Assembly (NCBI RefSeq): GCF_030913635.1
Contig: NZ_CP133188.1
Coordinates: 3,348,001-3,412,000 of the forward strand
Direction of reading: 5' to 3'
DNA length: 64,000 bases
Source: Sedimentibacter sp. MB35-C1
Lineage (GTDB): Bacteria; Bacillota; Clostridia; Tissierellales; Sedimentibacteraceae
Positions 32,224-40,890 of this stretch are shown one piece after another. The translations under genes were made by a program, and so were the position numbers. How positions within the stretch are numbered: position 1 is the stretch's first letter; the number at the start of each line of letters is the position of its first letter. Under the pieces are notes generated by a model. The model was not told the origin of the DNA. It saw only the letters and a program-made list of their open reading frames with translations, and ran no database searches.

Positions 32224-33243
32224 TTATTTAGTTAAAATCTTCTTAAATGTAACTACACAAAGTATTACACCTATACATGCAGTTCCTATTAAGATCCCAT
32301 TACACAACTTTATAATATCTAAACTTTTTCCAAAAATATCAACTTCTCCAGCATACATACCTACAAACTTATCAGGATAAAAAATTAGCTCAATATAATT
32401 TCCTTTTTTTAATATGTTTAATAATGAATCGGGTAACGATTTAATAACTGTAAAAACTTTACCAAATCCTACAAATATTGATGTTGCACTTATAGATGCT
32501 AAGGAATTAGTTGTAATAAAGGAAAAAAAAGTTGATAAAACTGCTATACTCATAAATATAAGTGCCATCGTTCCAATTTTCAAAAGCAAATATTCATTGA
32601 TTGTATATGCACCGTTAAGAAGCAGTCCATTATCTAATATTCTAAAAGCTTCAAGCTCTCCATTTACTGGTTTCCCATATTGAAAAAAGGTCATTGAGAG
32701 CACTATTCCTAAATATAATCCATAGATAACAATAGGGAATGTTAAAGATAATAATAACTTTGAATATAAAGCCTTCAACTTATTCTTAGATGAAAGAATA
32801 ATATTATCTACACCCGAAACTTTTTCATCCGTATATATATTTGAAAATATTAGGACTACAATAATTACCATAATGATAGACATAATAGGATGATCTGCTC
32901 TATAATCTAGCACCTTATAAAAGTCCACATCCTTATATTCTCTATTTTTCATAAATCTTAAATGATCTCGTGCAATCTCTACAATTTTATTGATAGATGG
33001 ATCCTCAATATAGGTATTTGCAATTTGCTCCATTTGCTTTATTTTTTCATTAAATTTTTCCTGTGCAATTTCTTTTCGAGGTCTTTTATCTACTATTAAC
33101 TCGTATTTATCATTCCTATATACATTTTCTGTTTCCAATGTAGGCTTTAAAAAAAACATACTCACAGAAAGCAAAATAAATAATGCTAAAACGATTAATC
33201 CTGTCTTGCATTTTAATATCTTTTTTAATTCCCAAAGAATCAT
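32224..33243 (-). CDS. ABC-2 type permease, larger subunit
   Basis: 339 residues. An N-terminal membrane segment (TGLIVLALFILLSVSMFFL) is followed by an extracytoplasmic loop of about 90 residues and then five further membrane segments. The signature-like loop FSNIYTDEKVSGVDNIILSS occurs after segment 2, as in lantibiotic/YydJ-type permeases. It is the first gene of the block, with GGAGGGAACAG before the ATG. It probably forms a dimer with the 256-residue permease. Confidence 0.82.
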   Translation of the reverse strand: MILWELKKILKCKTGLIVLALFILLSVSMFFLKPTLETENVYRNDKYELIVDKRPRKEIAQEKFNEKIKQMEQIANTYIEDPSINKIVEIARDHLRFMKNREYKDVDFYKVLDYRADHPIMSIIMVIIVVLIFSNIYTDEKVSGVDNIILSSKNKLKALYSKLLLSLTFPIVIYGLYLGIVLSMTFFQYGKPVNGELEAFRILDNGLLLNGAYTINEYLLLKIGTMALIFMSIAVLSTFFSFITTNSLASISATSIFVGFGKVFTVIKSLPDSLLNILKKGNYIELIFYPDKFVGMYAGEVDIFGKSLDIIKLCNGILIGTACIGVILCVVTFKKILTK

Positions 33244-33340
33244 TAAACTGTTCCCTCCTTGTCCTTTTCTTTAAATTTATTATACAATCCCAAACTTACA
33301 CCATAATAAACTAAACCTTAATTAAACCTTAAAAAAAAAA

Positions 33341-33370
33341 GTTGTATAGTAGAAAATTCTACTATACAAC
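33341..33370 (-). terminator. Rho-independent terminator after the 214-residue protein gene
   Basis: A perfect 14-bp stem (33341-33354 with 33357-33370) is followed, on the minus strand, by ten T residues (complement of A-run 33331-33340). It ends the gene at 33401-34045 and insulates the ABC block downstream. Confidence 0.85.
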
Positions 33371-33400
33371 CTTTTAATAATCTCCTTATACTAATTTTCA

Positions 33401-34045
33401 TCATTTTTCTTCAATTGGAATAATTCCATAAATACCAATACTATTGTTTATTAAATCATTTGATATATTTGGAATATTTTGCAATGCAGTTTGAATAATA
33501 AACCCATTTTCTGCTCTGCTAATTTCATTTTTCTCAAGACTTTTTAAAAGTACAGTTAAACAATGTTGCACACACTCTTCTTGTACTTGTTCTGAAAAAG
33601 CTTTACCCACTCCTCCTACAATAATGTAAAATTTTCTTGGAATATTACTATAATCTTTAGTATCTATTGATTTTATATGATAGTTTTCTAAGTCACTTTC
33701 TACTTTATCTAGTTCAGGTATATCCAAATCAAAAAACTCACCCATTTCTTTAATTATATTATCAATTATATTGGTACATCCTAAATGAAACATTGTCTCA
33801 TGAAAGAAGGAAAATTGGGAGTGTGAAAAAGAAATGCCATCTTTTTTGTAACTATACTTAGTAATATTATCCATAAGCTTATAAATATCTTCTTGTTCAT
33901 GTATTTCATTATTTGCTAATATTTTTTGTAATTGTCCCTGTAAATGATTACTAAACATTAATGTGTGTTCCAACTCAACTTTTCTCAATGCACGAAGTTT
34001 ATCTATAAATTTAATCACCTTTGAAATTCTAAATGTTTCAGCCAT
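33401..34045 (-). CDS. Unrecognised soluble protein, probably autoregulated
   Basis: 214 residues from the ATG at 34045 preceded by AAAGGAG; a longer in-frame start overlaps the operator region. It is mostly helical with no membrane segments. Notable segments are FIDKLRALRKVELEHTLMFS near the N-terminus and YIIVGGVGKAFSEQVQEECV in the last third. The latter resembles conserved stretches of some uncharacterised regulators, but I do not recognise the family. A TGTATACA palindrome cluster lies upstream. It has its own strong terminator, so it is monocistronic. Confidence 0.7.
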   Translation of the reverse strand: MAETFRISKVIKFIDKLRALRKVELEHTLMFSNHLQGQLQKILANNEIHEQEDIYKLMDNITKYSYKKDGISFSHSQFSFFHETMFHLGCTNIIDNIIKEMGEFFDLDIPELDKVESDLENYHIKSIDTKDYSNIPRKFYIIVGGVGKAFSEQVQEECVQHCLTVLLKSLEKNEISRAENGFIIQTALQNIPNISNDLINNSIGIYGIIPIEEK

Positions 34046-34067
34046 AAAACCATCTCCTTTGATTTTA

Positions 34068-34110
34068 GTATACACTTGTATGCTACATTGTATACAAATG
34101 TATACATTTT
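34068..34110 (-). promoter_or_regulatory. TGTATACA operator cluster
   Basis: Just upstream of the 214-residue protein gene, the octamer palindrome TGTATACA occurs twice in succession (around TTGTATACAAATGTATACAT, 34089-34108). A third near-copy, AGTATACACTTGTATGC, abuts the ribosome binding site. Clusters like this are usually operators for a regulator acting on the adjacent gene. The next 260 bases (34111-34369) contain nothing I can identify. Confidence 0.5.
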
Positions 34111-34369
34111 GTCAATAAAAACATCTATTATGCCACACACAATGTATGGTTATATCCTAATAAAATTTTCTTAATCAAAACACTACTTAATCATTTAATT
34201 TTATATGATTGGGAACTAATTTCTAATGTAAAAATAGATTACTTATAGAAGTTCCATTGATTTCATATACTTTGAATAAACTCTTAACAAAAAAATAGTT
34301 AGTTATAACATCTAAAATCTAAGTAAATTTTGGCATATAACATTAAGTAGATAATAACAATACAATTTC

Positions 34370-34590
34370 TTTGGTATCTTAAAGCAAGAAATCTATTACG
34401 GAAACACATTTTATAGTTTTGACAAGTTAAAAGCAGAAATAGAAAAATATATAGATTATTACAATAATAAACGCACAAAGCAAAAACTTGGCTACTTTAC
34501 TCCTGTCCAGTACAGGCTAAATTATCAAGTCGCATAAAAATAGCGTAGCAGATTTACTACTACGCTATCAAGTCTAACTTATTGGGGTCA
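34370..34590 (+). mobile_element. IS3-family (IS150 group) right-end remnant A
   Basis: Plus-strand codons read FGILKQEIYYGNTFYSFDKL, then EIEKYIDYYNNKRTKQKLGY and FTPVQYRLNYQVA to TAA at 34535-34537. This is the characteristic C-terminus of the IS3-family rve transposase. It is followed by a hairpin TAGCGTAG...CTACGCTA and the terminal inverted repeat end AAGTCTAACTTATTGGGGTCA (ends 34590). Everything upstream of FGILK is missing. The last 20 bases are identical to remnant B at 38.7 kb. Confidence 0.85.
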
Positions 34591-34992
34591 CTACAAATTA
34601 ATCTTCTTTACCACTCTGTTTTTTATGTTGATAATATTTTCAAATCGCGGTCTATGACCGCTGTCGCAAAAGAAATCGCCGTTAAACTCTGAAATCATTT
34701 TGCTCAATATTTTTTTGAGATTATATTTTCTGAAGTCTTTAAAAGTATTTTTAACTATGCTTTCATAACATACTGCGTTAGCTTTCAATCTTTCAGATAA
34801 GACTAAGCACTTACTTTCATCATTCTTGCATTTTGGATATTCAGTGCAAAACCGACAGGCGGTATATTCTTCACTGAATGGAAATCCTTTTAATACAATC
34901 AATCCTTTTCCTCGCTTCGTAAAGTTTGGCACAAGCATCATCATCTGCTCAAACTCCTGTAACCTTGTGCCGTACATAAATAATTTTGACAT
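34591..34992 (-). CDS. Cysteine-rich unknown protein
   Basis: 133 residues. A cluster of cysteines in TACRFCTEYPKCKNDESKC could bind a metal ion. A further Cys pair lies nearby (NAVCYES) and at GDFFCDSGHRP. The C-terminus is strongly basic (IKNRVVKKIN). No family is recognised. Its stop codon lies exactly against the outer end of IS3 remnant A, so the C-terminus may have been altered by that insertion. GAGAAAGACGAT precedes the ATG (weak site). Confidence 0.5.
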   Translation of the reverse strand: MSKLFMYGTRLQEFEQMMMLVPNFTKRGKGLIVLKGFPFSEEYTACRFCTEYPKCKNDESKCLVLSERLKANAVCYESIVKNTFKDFRKYNLKKILSKMISEFNGDFFCDSGHRPRFENIINIKNRVVKKINL

Positions 34993-35024
34993 TATCGTCT
35001 TTCTCTCTTTCTGATTTTAGGTAT

Positions 35025-35072
35025 AAAAAAGGCAGAGCCTATAGATCATTAAGTTGATCTAAAAACTCTGCC
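35025..35072 (-). terminator. Terminator of the 2Fe-2S protein gene
   Basis: GGCAGAG pairs with CTCTGCC, and inside it AGATCA with TGATCT. On the minus strand the stem is followed by TTTTTTATACC. It lies about 40 bases after the stop of the BFD-like gene. Confidence 0.8.
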
Positions 35073-35114
35073 TGTGTTGAAACCTATTTAATTTACATTG
35101 ATTGGTATAGAATT

Positions 35115-35378
35115 CTACAATTTCATTTTATCTGAGTGTTTATTGAATACATATACTATATCTGAATAACAGCAAACCCCTTTAGGATTATTAACTGCAC
35201 AATTGCTATTCTTCATAGCACCAGTTGCTTCAATTACATCTTTTACAGTTAATGCTCCGTTCTCAATTGCTACTATTATATCTTGTTCAGTTACATGGTT
35301 ACAATAACAAACATATTCACCAATAACAGGCTCTTTGCTCTCCGTACTGCAACAAGAACAACATTTTTCTTCATTCAT
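35115..35378 (-). CDS. BFD-like [2Fe-2S]-binding protein
   Basis: 87 residues. After a Cys-rich N-terminal tail (KCCSCCSTES), the BFD-like domain shows the C-x-C pair in VCYCNHVTEQDI (about residues 23-34) and the second pair in NCAVNNPKGVCC, with the expected approximately 33-residue spacing. Small proteins of this kind carry electrons or pass iron or copper (bacterioferritin-associated ferredoxin or CopZ-linked domain). The additional N-terminal cysteines may bind a second metal. AGGAGGATATTC precedes the ATG. Confidence 0.82.
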   Translation of the reverse strand: MNEEKCCSCCSTESKEPVIGEYVCYCNHVTEQDIIVAIENGALTVKDVIEATGAMKNSNCAVNNPKGVCCYSDIVYVFNKHSDKMKL

Positions 35379-35461
35379 TGAATATCCTCCTTTAGACTTT
35401 TTAGTCTTTAATATCCTGAGTATTTAAACTCTTATAGTATCCCTAACTCATCAAAATAGCT

Positions 35462-35558
35462 ATGTCATCTATATTTTTGCCCTTTTTTAGGGTCAACAAA
35501 CGTCATTTTTTTGCTATTTTTTGACCCCAAAATTGTCCAAAACCACTACATATTGTGG
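35462..35558 (-). repeat. 97-bp repeat, copy B, downstream of rlmD
   Basis: This matches copy A at 18648-18746 at both ends (CCACAATATGTAGTGG-TTTTGGACA and TATAGATGACAT in minus sense) and in internal layout, with A-rich tracts around TTTTTGACCCC and AGGGTCAACAA. Here the neighbouring rlmD gene is intact and its stop is only a few bases away. The segment could be a conserved 3' untranslated structure or the end of a small mobile element. Confidence 0.6.
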
Positions 35559-35565
35559 TCAACTT

Positions 35566-36939
35566 CTACTTTTTACTCTTCGAACCACAATACGTCATCA
35601 GAATTATACTCTCAACATGCACCGACCACGGGAACATGTCTACCGGCTGGACTTCTTTCAGCTTGTATCCTCCTGCTTCCAACAGCTTGATATCTCTTGC
35701 CAGTGTAGACGGATTGCAGGATACGTATACTATTTTTCTTGGAGACATGCTTGTTATTGTGCTTATAACCTCTTGCTCACAGCCTTTTCTTGGCGGATCT
35801 ACAATTACTGTGTCGGCTTTTATGTTTTGTCTGTACAGTTTTGGAACTGTTTTTTCTGCTTTGCCTGCATAGAATTCTGTGTTTGTTATATTGTTTTTAA
35901 TGGCATTTTCTTTTGCATTTACGATTGACTGCTCAACTATTTCTATCCCGTAGACTTTTTTTGCATGCCTAGCTGCCATCAATGATATGGTTCCTATTCC
36001 GCAGTAGATGTCAAAACAGACTTCATCTTCTTGAAGATTTGCGTACTTAATTGCCGTATTATACAGTTTTTCTGTTTGCGCAGGGTTAACTTGAAAAAAT
36101 GTTTCCGGCGATATGGTAAAATTCAAGTCGTCTATTTTATCATTAATGGTTCCGTCACCGTATAGAACAAGGTTTTTTCTTCCCATAACTAAGTTTGTGT
36201 TTTTGCTGTTGATGTTTTGTACAACAGTTTTGATGTTAGGATTTTCTCCTGTCAATTCCTTAATAAAGGCTTCGCCGAATTTGAAATTTTCTGATGCGGT
36301 CACTATTATGAACATGAGCTCATTTTTTCTGTTATTCCTTATTAAAACATTTTTTATTGTTCCCTTTCCTGTTTTTTTGTCATAAGCTTTTATATTGTGC
36401 TTTATCATAAGTTTCTTAAACAGTGCAATTGCTTCATCAGCTTCACTGCTCTGAATAAGGCAGCTGTCTATATTAACTATATTGTATGTGCCCTGCTCGT
36501 ATGGCCCTATAATTATTTCACCTGCTTTTTCTTTAACTGAAAATGCAGTTTTGTTTCTGTACCTGAAAGGGCTATCCATTCCTATTGTATCATGCACTTC
36601 AGCATCATTAAAATCGATCCCTGCTCTTCTTAATTCGTTTATTACCCGAGATTTTTTGAATTTAAGCTGCTCGCCGTAATCCATGTGCATAAGCTGGCAT
36701 CCCCCGCACTGCTCATAGTGAGGACAGACAGGGCTTACTCTGTAATCAGACTGCTTTATAATTTCGATTATTTCTCCAATAGCATAGTTTTTTTTGACTT
36801 CTGTTATTTTTATGCGCAATATATCTCCGGGAACTGCTCCATGAACAAACACCACAAAGTTATCTATTTTGGCAACACCTAGAGCCATGTAATTCAAATC
36901 TATTATTTCAGCTTCAATTATTTTTCCTGTTTGCAGCAT
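35566..36939 (-). CDS. rlmD: 23S rRNA (uracil-5)-methyltransferase RlmD/RlmCD type
   Basis: 457 residues. An N-terminal TRAM RNA-binding domain is at about residues 1-58. The iron-sulphur cysteines are in CPHYEQCGGCQLMHM (about residues 72-86) with a later Cys in the Rossmann-side insertion. The SAM motif is DIYCGIGTISLMAA, followed by DPPRKGCE and the catalytic Cys in VSCNPSTLARD. The C-terminus HVESIILMTYCG is standard. It methylates U1939 and/or U747 of 23S rRNA. GGAGATAATATG marks the start. Confidence 0.93.
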   Translation of the reverse strand: MLQTGKIIEAEIIDLNYMALGVAKIDNFVVFVHGAVPGDILRIKITEVKKNYAIGEIIEIIKQSDYRVSPVCPHYEQCGGCQLMHMDYGEQLKFKKSRVINELRRAGIDFNDAEVHDTIGMDSPFRYRNKTAFSVKEKAGEIIIGPYEQGTYNIVNIDSCLIQSSEADEAIALFKKLMIKHNIKAYDKKTGKGTIKNVLIRNNRKNELMFIIVTASENFKFGEAFIKELTGENPNIKTVVQNINSKNTNLVMGRKNLVLYGDGTINDKIDDLNFTISPETFFQVNPAQTEKLYNTAIKYANLQEDEVCFDIYCGIGTISLMAARHAKKVYGIEIVEQSIVNAKENAIKNNITNTEFYAGKAEKTVPKLYRQNIKADTVIVDPPRKGCEQEVISTITSMSPRKIVYVSCNPSTLARDIKLLEAGGYKLKEVQPVDMFPWSVHVESIILMTYCGSKSKK

Positions 36940-37158
36940 ATTATCTCCTTAATGTATTATTAGTACAATTATACTATTATAATAACTGATGTCAACGCTC
37001 TTTACAGCATTGCACAGAAAACATGCATGATATGATTATAGCTAAAAAGTCATAAATAAACGCTGTTATAACAGTCAAACGTATGATGATAAAATTATCA
37101 CCATTCAGGCTGGTTAGCACAGCGTATCTTAAAATTCAACAATAGAGATGTTAAAAAG

Positions 37159-38364
37159 CTAGTAGTCCAGTTTTAAAACCCACATCAGAGTTTCTAAATA
37201 AATACTCATAAATCTTTCTCTGGATATTCCGATATCTTCTTCGTTGACCGTCAATACTTTAGGTTCAATTAACTCATGAGTAGTTACCACATCCATCATC
37301 ATTTTTATTTCATTATCATTCCCAAGCAGTGCATCTTTAACGTCATCTGACAGCACAAGCTCTTCCACTATTTCATTCATGTCTTTGTTCAACAGAACAT
37401 CAATAGAAGAAAGCATTCCGGCCGTGAAATATTCAAAATGCCTATCCGCCCTGCCTGTTTCTGCTGCCAAATGCTCCATTAATTTTGCTCTTATAAAGCA
37501 TGTCTTTATTAATTCCTTGTTTTCAACATGCTGTATATCCTTTAGAACCATTACATAAATCCATTTTCTTATTTCTGATAAACCTAGTTGAACTAATGCC
37601 TGCCTTGTGTAGAGTATTTTGTTCCTTGATCCGAAAAACACTGAATTAGCAAGCTTTAATAATTTATACGAAAGACCTAAGTCGGTTTCTATTATGTCTG
37701 CTATTTTCTTATATTCCGGCTCTGGCTTATTTATTTCTTCTAATATTTTCATAAGGTTTATGCTCAAACTATCTATCTCTTTGCCCTTTATAATTACGGG
37801 CTTACTAAAAAAATAGCCCTGAAAATAATCATATCCCATTTTAAGTGCCAATTGATATTCTTCTCTTGTTTCAACCTTCTCAGCCAAAAATTTGATTTTA
37901 TTCCCATACTTTTTAATAAGCTGATGCTGTTCTTCCAAGTTCACTGCAGGAAATTCTATTTTTACAATATGCGCAATATCTAAAAGCGGTAAATATGATT
38001 CACTAAAAACAAAATCATCTAAAGCTATTATATATCCGTTTTCTTTTAACTTTTTGCACGCCTCAATTACGTCTTCATTAATTTCAACTCTTTCTAGAAC
38101 CTCCACAACCGTTGAGTCAGACGGCAGTAGTAAAGGTATTTCCTTAATAAGCATATCCTGCGAAAAATTTATAAAGGCATTTGTACCTCCTGTAAGTTCA
38201 CGGAAATGCATAGTTAAAAATGCATTATTAATTAATTCAGCTGTTGCTTGATTATCATCGGTTCCCTCATAATAATTGTTCATACTTCTTCTATATAGTA
38301 GTTCATAACCGAACACATTCATATTTCTATCAAAAATAGGCTGTCTAGCCACATAAACATCCAT
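37159..38364 (-). CDS. EAL-HDOD domain signalling protein
   Basis: 401 residues. The N-terminal EAL-like domain starts VARQPIFDRNMNVFGYELLYR, where the normal E-A-L signature is replaced by ELL. Key catalytic residues further on (DDFVFSESYLPLL and KFLAEKVET) are only partly kept, so it is probably non-catalytic. The C-terminal HDOD domain is at about residues 195-395 (LGLSYKLLKLANSVFFGSRNKI, GLSEIRKWIYVMVL). This architecture (CdgJ/YuxH-like) acts in signalling, binding partners or c-di-GMP rather than cleaving it. Monocistronic; GGAAGGG before the ATG. Confidence 0.88.
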   Translation of the reverse strand: MDVYVARQPIFDRNMNVFGYELLYRRSMNNYYEGTDDNQATAELINNAFLTMHFRELTGGTNAFINFSQDMLIKEIPLLLPSDSTVVEVLERVEINEDVIEACKKLKENGYIIALDDFVFSESYLPLLDIAHIVKIEFPAVNLEEQHQLIKKYGNKIKFLAEKVETREEYQLALKMGYDYFQGYFFSKPVIIKGKEIDSLSINLMKILEEINKPEPEYKKIADIIETDLGLSYKLLKLANSVFFGSRNKILYTRQALVQLGLSEIRKWIYVMVLKDIQHVENKELIKTCFIRAKLMEHLAAETGRADRHFEYFTAGMLSSIDVLLNKDMNEIVEELVLSDDVKDALLGNDNEIKMMMDVVTTHELIEPKVLTVNEEDIGISRERFMSIYLETLMWVLKLDY

Positions 38365-38466
38365 TATAACCCTTCCTTTTTTATATTCAAGTCCTTACTT
38401 GCATTGGTTTGTAAATATATAAATACCCTTGTATCAATTATTCAAACCCGTTTTAGACAATTATTT

Positions 38467-38610
38467 ACAATTTATGAAAATGCTTATAATAGTTCATCTC
38501 GTCATACATATTCATAAATTCCGGGTTTATTAACGCTTCCACGTCATTAATTTCATCGTTGCAGGTTTTAACGAAATGTTTTACAGAAATGTGAATATTG
38601 ATCTTTATGA
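38467..38610 (-). pseudogene. C-terminal fragment of an unknown gene
   Basis: In minus sense an open stretch of about 45 codons without a start reads KHFVKTCNDEINDVEALINP, then EFMNMYDEMNYYKHFHKL and TAA. Its codon use looks like coding DNA, but stops precede it upstream and IS3 remnant B lies next to it, so it is probably the tail of a gene cut by that element. The family is not recognised. Confidence 0.35.
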
Positions 38611-38649
38611 TTTTAGTTAGAAGCGAATTAAATAGAAACTAGAATGGAT

Positions 38650-38746
38650 GAGCACTGTAGAATACAAGTTCAGCCTCTCAGCGAACTAAAATAATTGCGT
38701 AGCAGTTAAAAACTACTACGCAATAAAGTCTAACTTATTGGGGTCA
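38650..38746 (+). mobile_element. IS3-family right-end remnant B
   Basis: A degenerate transposase end (TVEYKFSLSAN then stop, compare TPVQYRLNYQVA in remnant A) is followed by the hairpin TTGCGTAG...CTACGCAA (38695-38722) and the terminal AAGTCTAACTTATTGGGGTCA ending at 38746. The final bases are identical to remnant A at 34590. Only about 100 bp of the element survive. Confidence 0.75.
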
Positions 38747-38780
38747 CATCACTTCACATAATGAAGCTCTGAACTGTTTT

Positions 38781-39575
38781 TTATAATATAAACATTTTTG
38801 TTACAGCAAATTCTTCTATGCTGTCTGATGTATATTTCACTGTGTGTGAATCTGCCTGCTCAACTCCGGGATAAAATGAAGCGTGCTTTGCATCCTTATG
38901 TTCTTTGTAATTTATTTCAACTTCAAATTTTTCAGGCATTTCGATCTTGCATGCTCCTACTCGTTTCAGCCCATTTTTTACTCCTTCTTTAATCAAATCG
39001 CAGGCCAAATCCGGATTTATACTGATAGCAGCTCCTCCATTACCTTCTTTGACAGCAAGAGTTTCAATGGATTTATTGAATTCCTTCGCTTTTTCACATA
39101 GCATTTTATCTCCGCTTAAAAATACAACCGGCACACCGTAAGCCGCTGCCAGGTATGAATTTATTACAAATTCTGAAGCTCTCTCTCCGTTTATTTTAAT
39201 ATAATTATTTCCCAGGTTCATGGTATGTGCCAGCGGACTTCCGTCTGTACCTGCTCCCGAATGGTATCCTATAAAAATTGCCGCATCAAATGTTTCATCT
39301 ATTCCGGCTACCATGGAATCAGGAGTATTTGTCCATCCACGACTGAGCTTTGCACATCTGGGTAGTTTTGTAATATCTATGTTCCTTGCTGAATCATGAG
39401 CATCCTTTATAAATATTTCCTTTGCTCCCATAGCAATTGCGCCTTCGCATGCAGCGACTGTTTCTTTAGTCATCTGGTCAGCCGACTGTGCGTAATCAGA
39501 GTTGCCAAGTGTTGTTTCGCTCCAGGAAGTAACACCTGTTATACCTTCAATATCCACACTTATAAATACTTTCAT
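38781..39575 (-). CDS. dppA: D-aminopeptidase of the DppA (M55) family
   Basis: 264 residues, the usual length. Metal-binding motifs are present: SVDIEGITG at the N-terminus (Asp8 and Glu10), KDAHDSARN (about residues 57-65), GYHSGAGTDG (about 102-111) and LAHTMN (about 114-119). The enzyme removes N-terminal D-amino acids such as D-Ala from peptides and forms a decameric zinc protease. It is 59 bases from an M20 amidohydrolase on the same strand, suggesting recycling of peptidoglycan-derived or D-amino-acid peptides. Confidence 0.93.
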   Translation of the reverse strand: MKVFISVDIEGITGVTSWSETTLGNSDYAQSADQMTKETVAACEGAIAMGAKEIFIKDAHDSARNIDITKLPRCAKLSRGWTNTPDSMVAGIDETFDAAIFIGYHSGAGTDGSPLAHTMNLGNNYIKINGERASEFVINSYLAAAYGVPVVFLSGDKMLCEKAKEFNKSIETLAVKEGNGGAAISINPDLACDLIKEGVKNGLKRVGACKIEMPEKFEVEINYKEHKDAKHASFYPGVEQADSHTVKYTSDSIEEFAVTKMFIL

Positions 39576-39634
39576 TTTATCCCTCCATTTATTAATGTAA
39601 CGACATATGCCGTTTATTGCAACACAAATCTCTC

Positions 39635-40816
39635 CTAATTTTCCAAAAGTGAAAGCACATTATTAACTTGCAGAACTACTCCTGTCTTCAGGCACTCTTC
39701 ATCAATATCAAACGTATCTGTATGAATTGCCGATGTTATACCTTTTGAACTATTACCGCACCCAAGGTGAAAAAATGCTCCCTTAGCAGCATCCGAAAAA
39801 TATGAAAAATCTTCCGCACCAAGACTTGGAAACTCTTTATATACAATGTTTTCACTGCCTAAAACCTTTTCAGCATTTTCCTTTACTATATCCACAACCT
39901 CATCATTGTTAATCAGTGCCTGATATCCGTCATAGAAATCTACAGCTCCTTCACCGCCAAATGCAGCAGCAGTGCTCTTTACAACGTTTTCAATTCTCTG
40001 TTTAACAAAAATTCTTGTGTTATCGTCCAAGACTCTTAATGTTCCAGACATCTCAACTTCATCTGCTACCACGTTGTCCTTTACTCCTCCTGAAATTTTA
40101 CCTAGGGAAATCACTGCGGAATTAAGTGGAGAAATATTTCTGCTTACAATCGTCTGAAGTGACGTAATTATGCTACCTGCCATTGCAATCGCATCTATTC
40201 CTTTGTCGGGATACGCTCCGTGGGCCTGTTTTCCTTTTAGCACTATCTTTATTGAATCTGTCGAAGCATTCAACTTTCCGTACTTAAGCTCAACTTTTCC
40301 TGCATCTATGTAAGGCATTACATGAAGTCCCAGCATATAGTCAACGTCAGGATTCTGCATACAGCCTTCTTCCACCATTCTTTTCCCACCTCCTATGGTT
40401 TCTTCGGCAGGTTGAAAAAACAGCTTCACATTTCCTTTGATCGACTCTTCTGAATCGGCCATTTCTTTTAATATCTTCCCAACACCCAGAAGTATGGCTG
40501 TATGGGCATCATGGCCGCAAGCGTGCATAACACCGCTATTAACGGAGCTATATTCCGATTCGTTTTTTTCACAAATAGGCAGCGCATCAATATCTCCTCT
40601 AATTCCTACGCACCTGCCTTGCTTTTTTCCTCGAATTATTCCTACAACTCCTGTATCTGCGCATGTATAGTTTTCTATATTCCATTTAGTTAAGTATTCT
40701 CTGATTTTCTTTTGCGTTCTAAATTCATTCTGGCTAAGTTCAGGGTATTTATGAAAATCCCTTCTTATGTCAACGAGTTCCCTGTATATTTCATCGACTC
40801 TTTTTTGAATGTCCAT
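39635..40816 (-). CDS. M20-family amidohydrolase
   Basis: 393 residues. The amidohydrolase pattern is clear: DFHKYPELSQNEFRTQ near the N-terminus, GDIDALPI (about residues 73-80), metal-binding MHACGHDAHTAILLG (about 97-111), FQPAEETIGGGKRMVEEG (about 137-154) with the general-base Glu, and the C-terminal metal His in IHTDTF. It hydrolyses N-acyl amino acids or their aryl/indole conjugates to free amino acids. It is encoded directly upstream of dppA. GGAGAAATT precedes the start. Confidence 0.92.
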   Translation of the reverse strand: MDIQKRVDEIYRELVDIRRDFHKYPELSQNEFRTQKKIREYLTKWNIENYTCADTGVVGIIRGKKQGRCVGIRGDIDALPICEKNESEYSSVNSGVMHACGHDAHTAILLGVGKILKEMADSEESIKGNVKLFFQPAEETIGGGKRMVEEGCMQNPDVDYMLGLHVMPYIDAGKVELKYGKLNASTDSIKIVLKGKQAHGAYPDKGIDAIAMAGSIITSLQTIVSRNISPLNSAVISLGKISGGVKDNVVADEVEMSGTLRVLDDNTRIFVKQRIENVVKSTAAAFGGEGAVDFYDGYQALINNDEVVDIVKENAEKVLGSENIVYKEFPSLGAEDFSYFSDAAKGAFFHLGCGNSSKGITSAIHTDTFDIDEECLKTGVVLQVNNVLSLLEN

Positions 40817-40890
40817 AATTTCTCCTATAATCTTATCTTATATAAAAGATTCTTCTATTACAATAGTAATCCGAAGAACCTCTCTTTACC

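Noticed and set aside
37159..38364. EAL domain as an active c-di-GMP phosphodiesterase
   Set aside because: The EAL signature is ELL and other catalytic acids are not all kept, matching the non-catalytic EAL-HDOD group.
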